In this document: piece by piece, positions 1-9,225 of the stretch
Numbering within the stretch: the stretch's first letter is position 1
Layout: each line of letters opens with the position of its first letter
Origin: Prolixibacteraceae bacterium
GTDB taxonomy: Bacteria > Bacteroidota > Bacteroidia > Bacteroidales > Prolixibacteraceae
Direction of reading: 5' to 3'
DNA length: 54,393 nt
Assembly (NCBI GenBank): GCA_023228025.1
Contig: JALOCD010000013.1
Coordinates: 1-54,393, forward strand
Position numbers and translations under genes: made by a program
Notes under the pieces: generated by a model
The model's input: only the letters and a program-made list of their open reading frames with translations
What the model was told of the DNA's origin: nothing
The model's database searches: none

Positions 1-1
1 T

Positions 2-352
2 GATATTGGGTCGTTGTTAATTGGATTGGCCCTTCCGCTCAAAACAGATCTTGCCAAATACTTTATTGGTGAGGCAGAGTTCAAGAAGATGGAGCGGCTG
101 CTTTCCGAATTCAAACTGGCTATTCCCAAACGCAGGGTTGCCATCAACATCTCAAAGGTCTCGACAGGGAATATTGACGGGGTATTCAAAGCCCAGGATA
201 AACTTTTGAAAGACCAAATAGATGCCTTGGTACAACCCTACCAGTTTAGCCAGCCAGATTTTTTCAATTCCTACAAAAATGCCCGAAACATTGTTGATTA
301 TTCAGGAAGGGGCAAGGCTACTCCGGTAGCTACGCTAGCCAGCCCTGTTTAA
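2..352 (+). CDS. C-terminal part of an unrecognised protein (5' end outside window)
   Basis: The reading frame is open from the left edge and ends at a TAA at 350-352, giving at least 116 residues. It is charged in the middle (many Lys/Arg) and has an aromatic stretch with FFNSYKNAR near residue 85. I see no signal peptide, membrane segment or catalytic motif, and do not recognise the family. A TTG at 14 could act as a start, but the frame continues upstream without a stop, so truncation by the window edge is more likely. Its base composition is richer in GC than the TIR genes that follow, so it may belong to the flanking chromosome rather than to the accessory island. A 10-bp hairpin follows at 409-437. 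Confidence 0.5.
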   Translation, partial: DIGSLLIGLALPLKTDLAKYFIGEAEFKKMERLLSEFKLAIPKRRVAINISKVSTGNIDGVFKAQDKLLKDQIDALVQPYQFSQPDFFNSYKNARNIVDYSGRGKATPVATLASPV

Positions 353-752
353 TTATCTGGAAGCTTTCCTTTCCGGTAGTTTTAAAAGATCTGCCCTAAC
401 AAATGCACAAGGCCAATCGATGAATTTGATTGGCCTTTGCTGTTGATAACACATTATAAAATAACTTGCGAGTTTGACAAATAGCTTATCAGTTTATTTT
501 TAATAAGTGATTGGGATTAAATATTCTCCAGTCTCATTTACTTAAACATAAATCTATTTTGTAAATTTGAAGGAATCTAAACCCTCAATCAAAATCATGA
601 AAGCAAAATTATTTTAGAACGATGGAGCAACAAAGGGGTTATCAACCAATAGTTGACAGAGTTGTGGGGTATGGTTAATGATGCAATTCAGAAGAACAAA
701 AATTGTTGAAAACTTAGGTTAAACCGCTTTAAATTTAACTAAACAACATATC
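353..752. other. 400-bp intergenic region upstream of the TIR locus
   Basis: No intact gene is visible. It contains the hairpin at 409-437, then AT-rich sequence. Positions 620-715 hold short broken reading frames, one of which reads NKGVINQ, stop, LTELWGMVNDAIQKN. This suggests a decayed small gene or leader. A motif TAAATTTG at about 561-568 resembles the Bacteroidota -7 box, without a convincing -33 partner. Confidence 0.4.
409..437 (+). terminator. Hairpin, possible terminator of the first gene
   Basis: Perfect 10-bp stem: aaggccaatc at 409-418 and gattggcctt at 428-437, with a 9-nt loop. It lies 57 bp after the stop of the first gene. The following bases are not a strong T-run, so its efficiency is uncertain. 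Confidence 0.45.
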
Positions 753-1739
753 ATGCATGACATAATGATAAGTTACTCTTCAAAAGACAAATCGATAGCT
801 GATGCTGTTTGCAACAATTTGGAGACAAATGGAATAAGAGTATGGATGGCATCACGTGACATAAAGGCTGGCGCCTCGTACCCCACAGCAATTCTCGAGG
901 GGATAAAGACTTGTTCAATTATTGTACTTGTTTTCACTTCCAATTCCAACAAATCAGAATGGGTACCAAAGGAAATTGAACGGGGAGTGCACTATGGCAA
1001 GATCATAATCCCATTTAAGATAGAAGAAGTTTCGCCTATTAATAGCGATATTGAACTTTGTACCTGTACACAGCACTGGTTAGATGCACTTACCCCACCC
1101 TTAGAGGTAAATATTGCAAAATTGGTCGTAACTATTAAAAAACTTTTGGACATTAACCAAGAGGGAGATAGCTTAAATCTAAGACAAAAATTCACCGCAC
1201 TGAGTCCGTTGGGGCAGTTCTACCAGCTCTCAAATCGCTGGGCGCAAAATAATTACGCATATTATGTGCTGGAAAGCCTTAACGAAGAGCAGAAATCAAT
1301 ACTTCGCAACGCTCCAAAAACCATTGAAATAGAAGACGAGAACGTGATGTTGTTCATGCTTGAGGCATCGTTGCACTTTGGTGGTGATTGGGTGTACTGG
1401 GGCAGACGCATTAACAACAAAGAGACCCTGGCTAAACACCTTGTGAAAATGCTGGGTATAACTTACATTCGTCCCCGCTACCGATCATTATACCTCATGC
1501 AGGATATTGAAAAGACCTATATTGAACCATGGTTAGAAACTAATAATCTTACACAAGATGAAGGACTAATGAAACTTCTGGAAAAACATGTCTATACAAA
1601 AATATTCCTTAATTATCTGTTTAAAGTTTCAGAAAGTACAGATCCAGAGCTTGCTAAGCGAGCTAAAACTGTTCTGTTCGAGATTAATCGTTACGATAGT
1701 AAAAGCAAAGGATTGGATGTTTTTCCAAACCTATTATAA
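753..1739 (+). CDS. TIR domain protein with unknown C-terminal domain (putative defence NADase)
   Basis: 328 residues. Residues 3-130 are a TIR domain: IMISYSSKD (4-12) is the first strand/loop, RVWMASRDI (29-37) the second conserved block, and SEWVPKEIE (68-76) carries the conserved Trp70 and the predicted catalytic Glu74. Prokaryotic TIR domains of this type commonly cleave NAD+ or make cyclic ADP-ribose variants; activity here is inferred. Residues 150-328 are a soluble, mainly helical region I do not recognise, with HFGGDWVYWGRR near 213; it may be a sensor or oligomerisation module. No signal peptide or membrane segment. The start is the ATG at 753; another ATG-like codon (residue 5) is less likely. 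It lies 110 bp upstream of a second, much larger TIR protein on the same strand, suggesting one functional unit. Confidence 0.88.
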   Translation: MHDIMISYSSKDKSIADAVCNNLETNGIRVWMASRDIKAGASYPTAILEGIKTCSIIVLVFTSNSNKSEWVPKEIERGVHYGKIIIPFKIEEVSPINSDIELCTCTQHWLDALTPPLEVNIAKLVVTIKKLLDINQEGDSLNLRQKFTALSPLGQFYQLSNRWAQNNYAYYVLESLNEEQKSILRNAPKTIEIEDENVMLFMLEASLHFGGDWVYWGRRINNKETLAKHLVKMLGITYIRPRYRSLYLMQDIEKTYIEPWLETNNLTQDEGLMKLLEKHVYTKIFLNYLFKVSESTDPELAKRAKTVLFEINRYDSKSKGLDVFPNLL

Positions 1740-1849
1740 AACTGTAATTAGTTCAACAAAAATGTTTTAAAGCCCATGACAGAAAATGGAGTTATAAACC
1801 AACAGTTGCTAAAGAATGTAATAAATGTTTAATGAGTAAATTTTGAACC

Positions 1850-4800
1850 ATGCCTGAAACTAAAATTATCTGTACAAATCCCACCTGCAACAGTGAAAAT
1901 GTAATTTTCAGTAAAAAGCGTGGCGGGTACTTCTGCGAAGAGTGTGAGCAAGAGGTTATTATTAAAAAGACTTTCAAGCAAATGAATATTTTTCTCAGCT
2001 ATGGCAGAGACCAATACACTGAATTTGCCGAAAAAATTAAAAATGATCTTAAGGCAAGGGGTCATAATGTATGGTTCGATAAAGAAAAACTAAGAGAAGG
2101 TGGAGACTGGGAGAACTATATTGAAGATGGACTAAAAATGGTTTCCGATAATCCTTCCATTGGCAGGTTTGTGTACATCGTAACACCGCACTCTGCACGA
2201 AAGCCGGATGGCTATTGTTTGAATGAAATTGCCAGAATATTGACCAAAAATGTGGGTATAGTGCCGGTAATGCTGGTATATTGCGAGTTGCCATTATCTA
2301 TTTGTAGGATTCAGTGGCTTGATGCGCAAAATTGTGTCAGTAATTATACATCTGCAAGTTACGATAAAACTTTTCAAAGACTCATTGAAGCACTTGAAGA
2401 TGATAAACTGGATTATGAAGGGTTCCAATCCAATCTTTTCAAGATGCTCACACCTATTGATTTTGGTTCTGATATTTTCTATCACCTTCGAAATTTTACC
2501 GGGCGCAAATGGCTTATAGAGATCCTTGATAATTGGCTTGCTGATGTAAATGGATCGAAGGTATTTGTATTGGAAGGAGGGCCAGGTGTTGGCAAGACTG
2601 CAATATCAGCATACCTTATTGACAAAAAGAAAGAGATTGTGGGTTATCATCTATGCAATGCCAGTGATACTAAAATGAACAATCCAATAAATTTAGTTAA
2701 ATCTATTGCGTTCCAACTTAGCACACAAATTAAAGAGTATCAGGACAGACTTGCACAAGTCACACTTGATAAAGAAACAGATGCTATTACACTATTCAAT
2801 GACATTGTATCTCAACCTTTGTCCAGAATAAATAAACCAGAAGGCAATATATTTATACTGATAGATGCGCTCGATGAAGCAAAATCTTTAAGTAATATCA
2901 ATGAAATTGCAGAGCTGATCTCATCTGTTTTTCACAAAACACCTGATTGGCTCAGAATGATTGTTACAACAAGACCTGAACCTGGAGTCATTGAATTATT
3001 GCGGAAATACAACCCATACTTATTCAATGCTTCTTCTGATGATAATATAAATGATATCAAAATTTACCTTTCAGAAAATATACATTATTCTGAAGGAAGC
3101 GTGAAGGAAAGTGCCATTCAGAGTATCGTCAGCAAAAGCGAAGGAAATTTTCTATACGTGAAGGAAATGTGCCACGATATTGCTTTAAAAATTATAGATA
3201 TAACTCATCCGGATAAATTTCCTTGTGGAATGGGTGATCTGTTTTTGAAATCATTTAAGCGAAAATTTGGCAATTGTGATTACCGAAAAGAAATTGATCC
3301 TATTTTAAGGGTTATCATCGCTGCATTGGAACCAATTTCCATTGATTATCTGAGCCGATTATTGTCTATTTCAGAAACTGAATTATATGATTTTCTTAAT
3401 AAAGCCGGTTCATTCTTCCCAGTAAATGAGGATAAGATTAAACCTTTTCATAAATCACTCACAGATTGGATCACAGACAGGGAATCTGCAAACATCTATG
3501 CTATCAGCCGAAATGATTCTGATAAGAAAATGGGGGAACTAAGTCACAAATTATTCGGAGAACTTCTTGAAAATTTGGGTGATCCCAATAATAACACTTA
3601 TTGCATCAATTACTCTTTTATTCATCAGTATAAAGCCGGGATGAAAAAAGAGTTACTTAGCAACTTAAATCATGTTTTAAATTCAGAGAAAGATACTTAC
3701 GAGATATTTAATTCAGGAATTAATAAATTGTTCTTTTGGGTAATCGAAAATAAGATCATTGAAGATGAAATATTGTTCAAAAGTTTGCTTAGTGGAATTC
3801 AAATAGAAACTGACATTTCAAATAAGATTAGATATCGTCATTTCCTGAGTGCCATCGCATGTGCAACTGAGAAGACTGGTCATTCAAGTTGGGCTTTACA
3901 TCTACATGATATAGTATTTGAAATAGATAGTGCTCTGATTTTACTGGAACCGAAAAATATAGAATATAGAGGCAATTTAGCATTGAGCTATAATAATATT
4001 GGGACGCTTAATAGTGCATTGGGTAATTCCCAAAAGGCTATTGAATTTGGGGAAAAATCTGTATGTGAAATCAAAGAGCTTATATTGTTGGACCCTGAAA
4101 AGGTCGGTTTAAAGAAGGTATTTTTAACAATCCTTGTAAATTTATCAAAAAATTACGCATTAGCAGGAGACCTCAAAAAGTGTATAGAATGCTCTGAAAT
4201 TGCCATTTCAGTCGCAGAAGAGCTTAATTCTATATATCCGAAAGATAACAATTTTATATCCATTCTAATTAACATGTATGTTCAAGTAATTAACTTATAT
4301 AAATCTATAGGGAATGAAGAAAAGGTGGAAGAAATTCTTGAAAAAAATAACAATTTGATTAAAACATACGGAAGCAGGTTAGACAGTCATGAAATTGAGA
4401 AAAAAATGCATGTACTTATCAATACCATTCTAAATTCCGAAAAGACAGAAGAAAATATAATCAAATTTATAGCATCAATTAAAATATTATTTGAAGAAGC
4501 GTCACAAGAAGCTAAGGCTCTTCTGATCCAAAATCCAAATAGTACCGAAATAATGTTACAATTATTCATTTTATACTTCAACGTTGGAAAAATGTTAGCA
4601 GAATTTAATCAAACCGAAGCAGCTTTAATTTATTATGAAAAAGGAATCAGCCAATTGGAAGTCCTGATTGAAATAGATCCTGACAGGACAGATTATAGGC
4701 AATATTTTATTGCCAATATGGCCATCATTTTTGGCTGCTGTTCAATAGATGATACTAGTACAGAAGCTGATATATGTAAATTCTTACCGGTTTTTGGAAA

Positions 4801-7096
4801 AATTGCAAAAGCATCAGAATCCCTTGTTAAAAAGGTGCCTGATAGGATGGAATTCAGACAACTACTTTTACTCTCATTTTCACTTTCAGGTGACCTAAAC
4901 GAATTGATTGGTGAATCGAAAATGGCATTGTGCTACTACGAAAAGACCTTTAAAGAAATAGATTCCTATCTTACATTTGTACCCGAAACGAAAGATTCTA
5001 ATGAATTCATTTATTCAATTATTGATGATTTAGGAAAGGAATTTAAAGAACTTGGAGATCAACCTAAGGCAATTTCACTATATGAGAAATCTCTCACTGT
5101 GGTCGAAAAAATGTTACTAATCGAACAAGAAAGCCTTGATTACAAACAAAAAAAATGCGCCAATTTAATTGAATTAGGTAACCTTCACAAAGAGTTGGGG
5201 CATAATAATGAAGCATTATATTATTTTGAAAAACTTTCAGAATTACGAATAGCACTCTTTGAAACTAATCCTCTTGATGAGTCATTAAAAGAAAAACTTG
5301 CTTCCTCCTACTCAAGTTTAGGAGACATACTTCAGAAACTGGGTCGAAACGAAGAGGCAATACCTAATTTTGAGAAGTGTGTTGAATTAAGAGAAGAGCT
5401 TTATGGATCAAATCCTCAAGACGACAATCGAAAAGATAACCTTCTAACTGCTTACTCGGGGATAGGAGATCTTCATAAGAAGATGGATAACAACAAGGAA
5501 GCCTTAAGATACTTTGAAAAACTTTCAGAATTACGAAAAGCACTCTTCGAAGCTAATATACAAGATGTGATACGAAAAGATAACCTCGCAATATCATATT
5601 TCAGAGTAGGGAATCTTTATAATGTTATGGATCAAAAAGTTGAAGCCTTAAATTACTTTGAAAAGTGTTCCAGTTTATTTAAAGAACTATATGAATCTAA
5701 TTCAAAAGATGAGAGAATTAAAGGTAACCTTGCAATCTTTTATTCAAGTTTAGGAGACGTACTAAAAGAAGTGGGCCGAAACGAAGAAGCAATAGCTAAT
5801 TTTAAGAAGTGTGTTGAACTAAGAGAAGAGCTGTACCATTCAAATTCCCAAGACAACACTAGGAAAAATAACCTTATAACTTCTTACTCAAGTCTTGGAG
5901 ACTTTCATAAATTGATTGGCAAAAACAAGGAAGCACTAAATTACTTTGAAAAACTTTCAGAATTGCGAAAAGCACTTTTTGAAACTAACCCTCTAGATGA
6001 GTCACGAAAAGAAAACCTTGCCTTCTCCTATTCAAGTTTGGGAGCTCTCCACCAGTTGCTGGGGAACAAAATGGAGGCCTTAAATTACTTTGAAATGCGC
6101 CTCAAATTATATAAGGAAATATGTGAGAGCAACCCAAAAGATGAGAGAATAAAAGGGAATCTTGCCGACTATTATTCAAGTTTAGGAGACATACTCATGG
6201 AGATGGCTCGCAACGATGATGCGTTAAATTACTTTGAAAAGCTTTCAGTCTTAAGGAAAGAACTTGACGAATCTAAACCACAAGATGAGTCACGAAAGGA
6301 AAACCTTGCCTTCTCCTATTCAAGTTTAGGGAATCTCTATAAGCAGATGGGAAACAAAATCGAAGCCTTAAATTACTTTGAGATGTGCTTCAAATTATAT
6401 ACGGAAATATATATATCCAATCCAAAAGACGCGAGAATAAAAAGGAATCTTGCAATCTTTTATTCAAGTTTAGGAGACCTTCACAAAGAGATGGGGCATA
6501 ACAATGAAGCATTAAATTACTATGAACTCCTTTCGTATTTACGTAAAGAATTATATGATGCAAATCCCAATGATATTTCAAGTCAAAGCTATTTATGCAT
6601 ATCGTATGCAGGACTAGGATATATCTATCAGGCAATGGAAATGTATGAAGATGCCCTCAATGTCTTTGAAAAGCGATTTGCTCTATCAAAAGAATTCTTT
6701 GAAGGTAATCCCCAAGAAGAGACATTGAAACAAGGGTTTGCTGTTTCATATGGTAACTTAGGTGGATTATATCTTTCATTAAACAATTTAAATAGAGCAA
6801 CACAAAACTTCAATATATGCAAAGAGATTTTTACAGATATTGCAAAAAATAACCCTAGTTCCAATAGTATTAAAGGTTGTTTAGCCGGTATTGAAGCAAT
6901 ATCAGCTATTTTATTTATGCAAGAACAACCCAATGATTCCGAAGCATTTAACCAGCTAAATAATTCAATTAATATCTGGCAAGAATTAAATAAGTTGCCA
7001 AATAATAATTATGAGAAAGATATTGATTTGGTAGATCAATTCAAAAACGAGAAATCTGATTATAAAACAGTAATAATTGAGTTGTTTTATAACTAA
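1850..7096 (+). CDS. Giant zinc-ribbon / TIR / NACHT-like STAND ATPase / TPR protein
   Basis: 1748 residues, cytosolic. Order of domains: (1) a four-Cys zinc ribbon, Cys8, Cys13, Cys29, Cys32; (2) a TIR domain at about 46-165, beginning MNIFLSYGRD, with GYCLNEIAR placing the predicted catalytic Glu at 126; (3) a STAND/NACHT-like P-loop ATPase, with Walker A GGPGVGKT at 243-250, Walker B FILIDALDEA at 335-344 and a sensor-like VTTRPEP at 372-378; (4) a helical region to about 690; (5) TPR-like repeats to the C-terminus, including twelve 48-residue units in register. In STAND proteins the C-terminal repeats recognise a ligand and the ATPase oligomerises to activate the N-terminal effector. By that logic this is a TIR-armed immune sensor, like bacterial Avs or bNACHT proteins and plant TNLs. 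The target is unknown. The zinc ribbon before the TIR is unusual. Confidence 0.88.
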   Translation: MPETKIICTNPTCNSENVIFSKKRGGYFCEECEQEVIIKKTFKQMNIFLSYGRDQYTEFAEKIKNDLKARGHNVWFDKEKLREGGDWENYIEDGLKMVSDNPSIGRFVYIVTPHSARKPDGYCLNEIARILTKNVGIVPVMLVYCELPLSICRIQWLDAQNCVSNYTSASYDKTFQRLIEALEDDKLDYEGFQSNLFKMLTPIDFGSDIFYHLRNFTGRKWLIEILDNWLADVNGSKVFVLEGGPGVGKTAISAYLIDKKKEIVGYHLCNASDTKMNNPINLVKSIAFQLSTQIKEYQDRLAQVTLDKETDAITLFNDIVSQPLSRINKPEGNIFILIDALDEAKSLSNINEIAELISSVFHKTPDWLRMIVTTRPEPGVIELLRKYNPYLFNASSDDNINDIKIYLSENIHYSEGSVKESAIQSIVSKSEGNFLYVKEMCHDIALKIIDITHPDKFPCGMGDLFLKSFKRKFGNCDYRKEIDPILRVIIAALEPISIDYLSRLLSISETELYDFLNKAGSFFPVNEDKIKPFHKSLTDWITDRESANIYAISRNDSDKKMGELSHKLFGELLENLGDPNNNTYCINYSFIHQYKAGMKKELLSNLNHVLNSEKDTYEIFNSGINKLFFWVIENKIIEDEILFKSLLSGIQIETDISNKIRYRHFLSAIACATEKTGHSSWALHLHDIVFEIDSALILLEPKNIEYRGNLALSYNNIGTLNSALGNSQKAIEFGEKSVCEIKELILLDPEKVGLKKVFLTILVNLSKNYALAGDLKKCIECSEIAISVAEELNSIYPKDNNFISILINMYVQVINLYKSIGNEEKVEEILEKNNNLIKTYGSRLDSHEIEKKMHVLINTILNSEKTEENIIKFIASIKILFEEASQEAKALLIQNPNSTEIMLQLFILYFNVGKMLAEFNQTEAALIYYEKGISQLEVLIEIDPDRTDYRQYFIANMAIIFGCCSIDDTSTEADICKFLPVFGKIAKASESLVKKVPDRMEFRQLLLLSFSLSGDLNELIGESKMALCYYEKTFKEIDSYLTFVPETKDSNEFIYSIIDDLGKEFKELGDQPKAISLYEKSLTVVEKMLLIEQESLDYKQKKCANLIELGNLHKELGHNNEALYYFEKLSELRIALFETNPLDESLKEKLASSYSSLGDILQKLGRNEEAIPNFEKCVELREELYGSNPQDDNRKDNLLTAYSGIGDLHKKMDNNKEALRYFEKLSELRKALFEANIQDVIRKDNLAISYFRVGNLYNVMDQKVEALNYFEKCSSLFKELYESNSKDERIKGNLAIFYSSLGDVLKEVGRNEEAIANFKKCVELREELYHSNSQDNTRKNNLITSYSSLGDFHKLIGKNKEALNYFEKLSELRKALFETNPLDESRKENLAFSYSSLGALHQLLGNKMEALNYFEMRLKLYKEICESNPKDERIKGNLADYYSSLGDILMEMARNDDALNYFEKLSVLRKELDESKPQDESRKENLAFSYSSLGNLYKQMGNKIEALNYFEMCFKLYTEIYISNPKDARIKRNLAIFYSSLGDLHKEMGHNNEALNYYELLSYLRKELYDANPNDISSQSYLCISYAGLGYIYQAMEMYEDALNVFEKRFALSKEFFEGNPQEETLKQGFAVSYGNLGGLYLSLNNLNRATQNFNICKEIFTDIAKNNPSSNSIKGCLAGIEAISAILFMQEQPNDSEAFNQLNNSINIWQELNKLPNNNYEKDIDLVDQFKNEKSDYKTVIIELFYN
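5162..6889 (+). repeat. Twelve in-register 144-bp repeats coding for 48-residue TPR-like units
   Basis: Units begin at 5162, 5306, 5450, 5594, 5738, 5882, 6026, 6170, 6314, 6458, 6602 and 6746, each exactly 144 bp from the last, with no insertion or deletion. The protein unit has the pattern SYSSLGDLHKEMGHNNEAL followed by NYFEKLSELRKALFE and a polar linker with RKENLA. Several stretches are near-identical at the DNA level, for example ttcaagtttaggaga, which points to recent duplication or gene conversion within the array. The first and last two units are the most diverged. Confidence 0.85.
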
Positions 7097-7241
7097 ACGA
7101 TTACGATCTTAGCTATTATTTTTCACTACACTTAAATTGAACAAATTGGCTACACATATAGACGAATGTTCTCTTTTGTATTTTATCAATTTCAAGAAAT
7201 AGTATAATATAAATAGAGTTAAAATATGAATATTAAATATA

Positions 7242-8990
7242 ATGAGTAAGAAATCAAAGAACAATTCCTTGATTACCTTGAATATAGGCATTACAGGTCA
7301 CCGAGACATTCGGCATGCAGACAGGGAGATTTTAAAACAGTTGCTTATAGATTTTATAAAAAAAAAACAAAATCAATGTTCGAATACTCCGATTGTATTG
7401 CTTACTCCCCTTGCCGAAGGAGCTGATCAAATCGCTGCTTTGGCTGCCATTGATTGCAAAATCGATTTCAATGCCGTGCTACCCATGCCGGTTGAAGAGT
7501 ACAAACGTGATTTTGTTTCCGCTGAATCTTTAAGGGAATTTGAGAGTTTGCTTGCTAAAGCTTCCTTAGTAATTGAACTTCCACTCCAGGAAGGAACCAC
7601 AATTAAAAATGTTAACAGCCCTGTAAGACGAAATGAGCAATATTATCAAAACGGCCTATTTTTAGCCAGGCATTGTCATACCTTGATTGCGTTGTGGGAT
7701 GGAATTAACAACAATAAGAAAGGGGGTACCGCTGACGTAGTCAAACTTAAAAAATCTGGTATTCCAGGGAAATTTGAAGATAAAAGTAAAAGGCTTCACT
7801 ATCTTCAAACAGGACCAATTTATCACATTGTTACTCCACGGAAAAGCAACCCGGTTATTGATCAGCCTTTACCTAAACCAATTTCTTATCCTACCCATTA
7901 TGGTGAGGATTTGGCTAGCTCTGTGAAACATGATGAAGAAATACATAAACGTATAGATTCATTCAATAAAGACTTTACTAAAAAATGGCCGGATTTACAG
8001 AAAATTGTTAAAGAAAGTGCAGGTGAATTATTTGCAAATCATCCAGATCTTGCAAATGACAAAGCGTTGCATAACATTGCAGAAAAATACGCTATTGCCG
8101 GAGAGCTTTCAAATATTTTTCAGAAAAAGAGATTTCGTGCATTACAGGGATTATTATTTTTAGTTGTGTTGGCATTTTTCTTCCTGCACAGTAATGCGGA
8201 ATTTTTTCACGAACCTTTAATATTACTTTTATATCCTCTAACCATGGGAATTGGGGCTATTTGGTTTTTTATTGCTCGCCGGAAACACTATGAATATAAG
8301 CATGAAGATTACAGAGCATTGTCAGAAGCGTATCGAATACAGTTCTTTCTGAAAGCTTGTGGTAAGAATGATAACGTCAGCGATCATTACCTCAAAAGAC
8401 ATAGAGGAGAGTTGGAGTGGGTGCTTTACACTTTGCGTACTTCACTTTTAAATGATTGGGAAAGTGAAAATAAACCCGTGAAATTGGATATTACGATGAG
8501 GGCCTTCATCTTTCTAAAGACCAATTGGGTTAATCACCAATTGGAATATTTCAATAGAAAGACGATAGAACACAATAACTCATCAAAAAACTGGAGTTCG
8601 CTGGCGAATTATTCTTTTATAATTGCCATTCTATCTGCCTGCTTGCTTTTTCTGATAAGCTATTATAAAGAGTTATTACCTGAAAATATCAGATTGTTCG
8701 AAGAAATCATACGTTCAACACTATCTTGTTGTACAAGTGTTTTCCTGGTTCTTGCTGCCGCGCTTCATGGATACTCAGATAAAATGATATTTGCCGAACA
8801 GGCTAAAAATTATCATCAAATGGCTCAACTTTTCCAATTGGCAAGCGATAAATTAAACCACGCAATCGAAACAAATGATGTAATCGAAGCAAATGACATC
8901 ATCGGCGAATTAGCCCAGGAAGCCTTGCTTGAGAATGGAGACTGGTTGTTGCTTCATAGGTCAAGACCATTAGAAATACCGAAGGGGTAA
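7242..8990 (+). CDS. SLOG-domain protein with four membrane segments (putative nucleotide-gated membrane effector)
   Basis: 582 residues. The N-terminal Rossmann-like domain has LNIGITGHRD (13-22) and PLAEGADQIAA (56-66), with a following LPMPVEEYKRDF (80-91). This is the SLOG/LSDAT pattern, which binds nucleotide-derived ligands. Hydrophobic segments are at about 301-316, 325-346, 455-474 and 491-509. The blocks HEDYRALSEAYRIQFF (354-369) and ALLENGDWLLLHRSRP (561-576) resemble the SLATT ('SMODS and SLOG-associating 2TM effector') helical regions. Known context: in Thoeris the SLOG domain of ThsA senses a TIR-made cyclic ADP-ribose; SLATT domains are predicted pore formers. Inferred role: receiver and membrane-damaging effector for a signal made by the adjacent TIR proteins. 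It starts 145 bp after the giant TIR gene on the same strand. Confidence 0.82.
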   Translation: MSKKSKNNSLITLNIGITGHRDIRHADREILKQLLIDFIKKKQNQCSNTPIVLLTPLAEGADQIAALAAIDCKIDFNAVLPMPVEEYKRDFVSAESLREFESLLAKASLVIELPLQEGTTIKNVNSPVRRNEQYYQNGLFLARHCHTLIALWDGINNNKKGGTADVVKLKKSGIPGKFEDKSKRLHYLQTGPIYHIVTPRKSNPVIDQPLPKPISYPTHYGEDLASSVKHDEEIHKRIDSFNKDFTKKWPDLQKIVKESAGELFANHPDLANDKALHNIAEKYAIAGELSNIFQKKRFRALQGLLFLVVLAFFFLHSNAEFFHEPLILLLYPLTMGIGAIWFFIARRKHYEYKHEDYRALSEAYRIQFFLKACGKNDNVSDHYLKRHRGELEWVLYTLRTSLLNDWESENKPVKLDITMRAFIFLKTNWVNHQLEYFNRKTIEHNNSSKNWSSLANYSFIIAILSACLLFLISYYKELLPENIRLFEEIIRSTLSCCTSVFLVLAAALHGYSDKMIFAEQAKNYHQMAQLFQLASDKLNHAIETNDVIEANDIIGELAQEALLENGDWLLLHRSRPLEIPKG

Positions 8991-9225
8991 ATTGAAGCGA
9001 ATTTATTCCCCGTTGTTATTGATTTGCAATCAGCTCCATTTTATCAGGGATTTACAATCCTAACCAGCCAGGAATAAATCCACTCAGCGCAGTATCATTC
9101 CAAAGATAAAGGCTTGGTTGAAATAGTTTTATTAAATCTCTTTGAGCGGATACAGATACACAGTTAGATGGTGTAGAATGCAAACCTGCATCAGCCATGA
9201 ATGAGAAAGTAATTGATAATGGACA

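Noticed and set aside
5162..6889. Regular repeats considered as a CRISPR array
   Set aside because: The 144-bp period is coding, in frame, and has no spacer/repeat alternation; it encodes TPR-like units.
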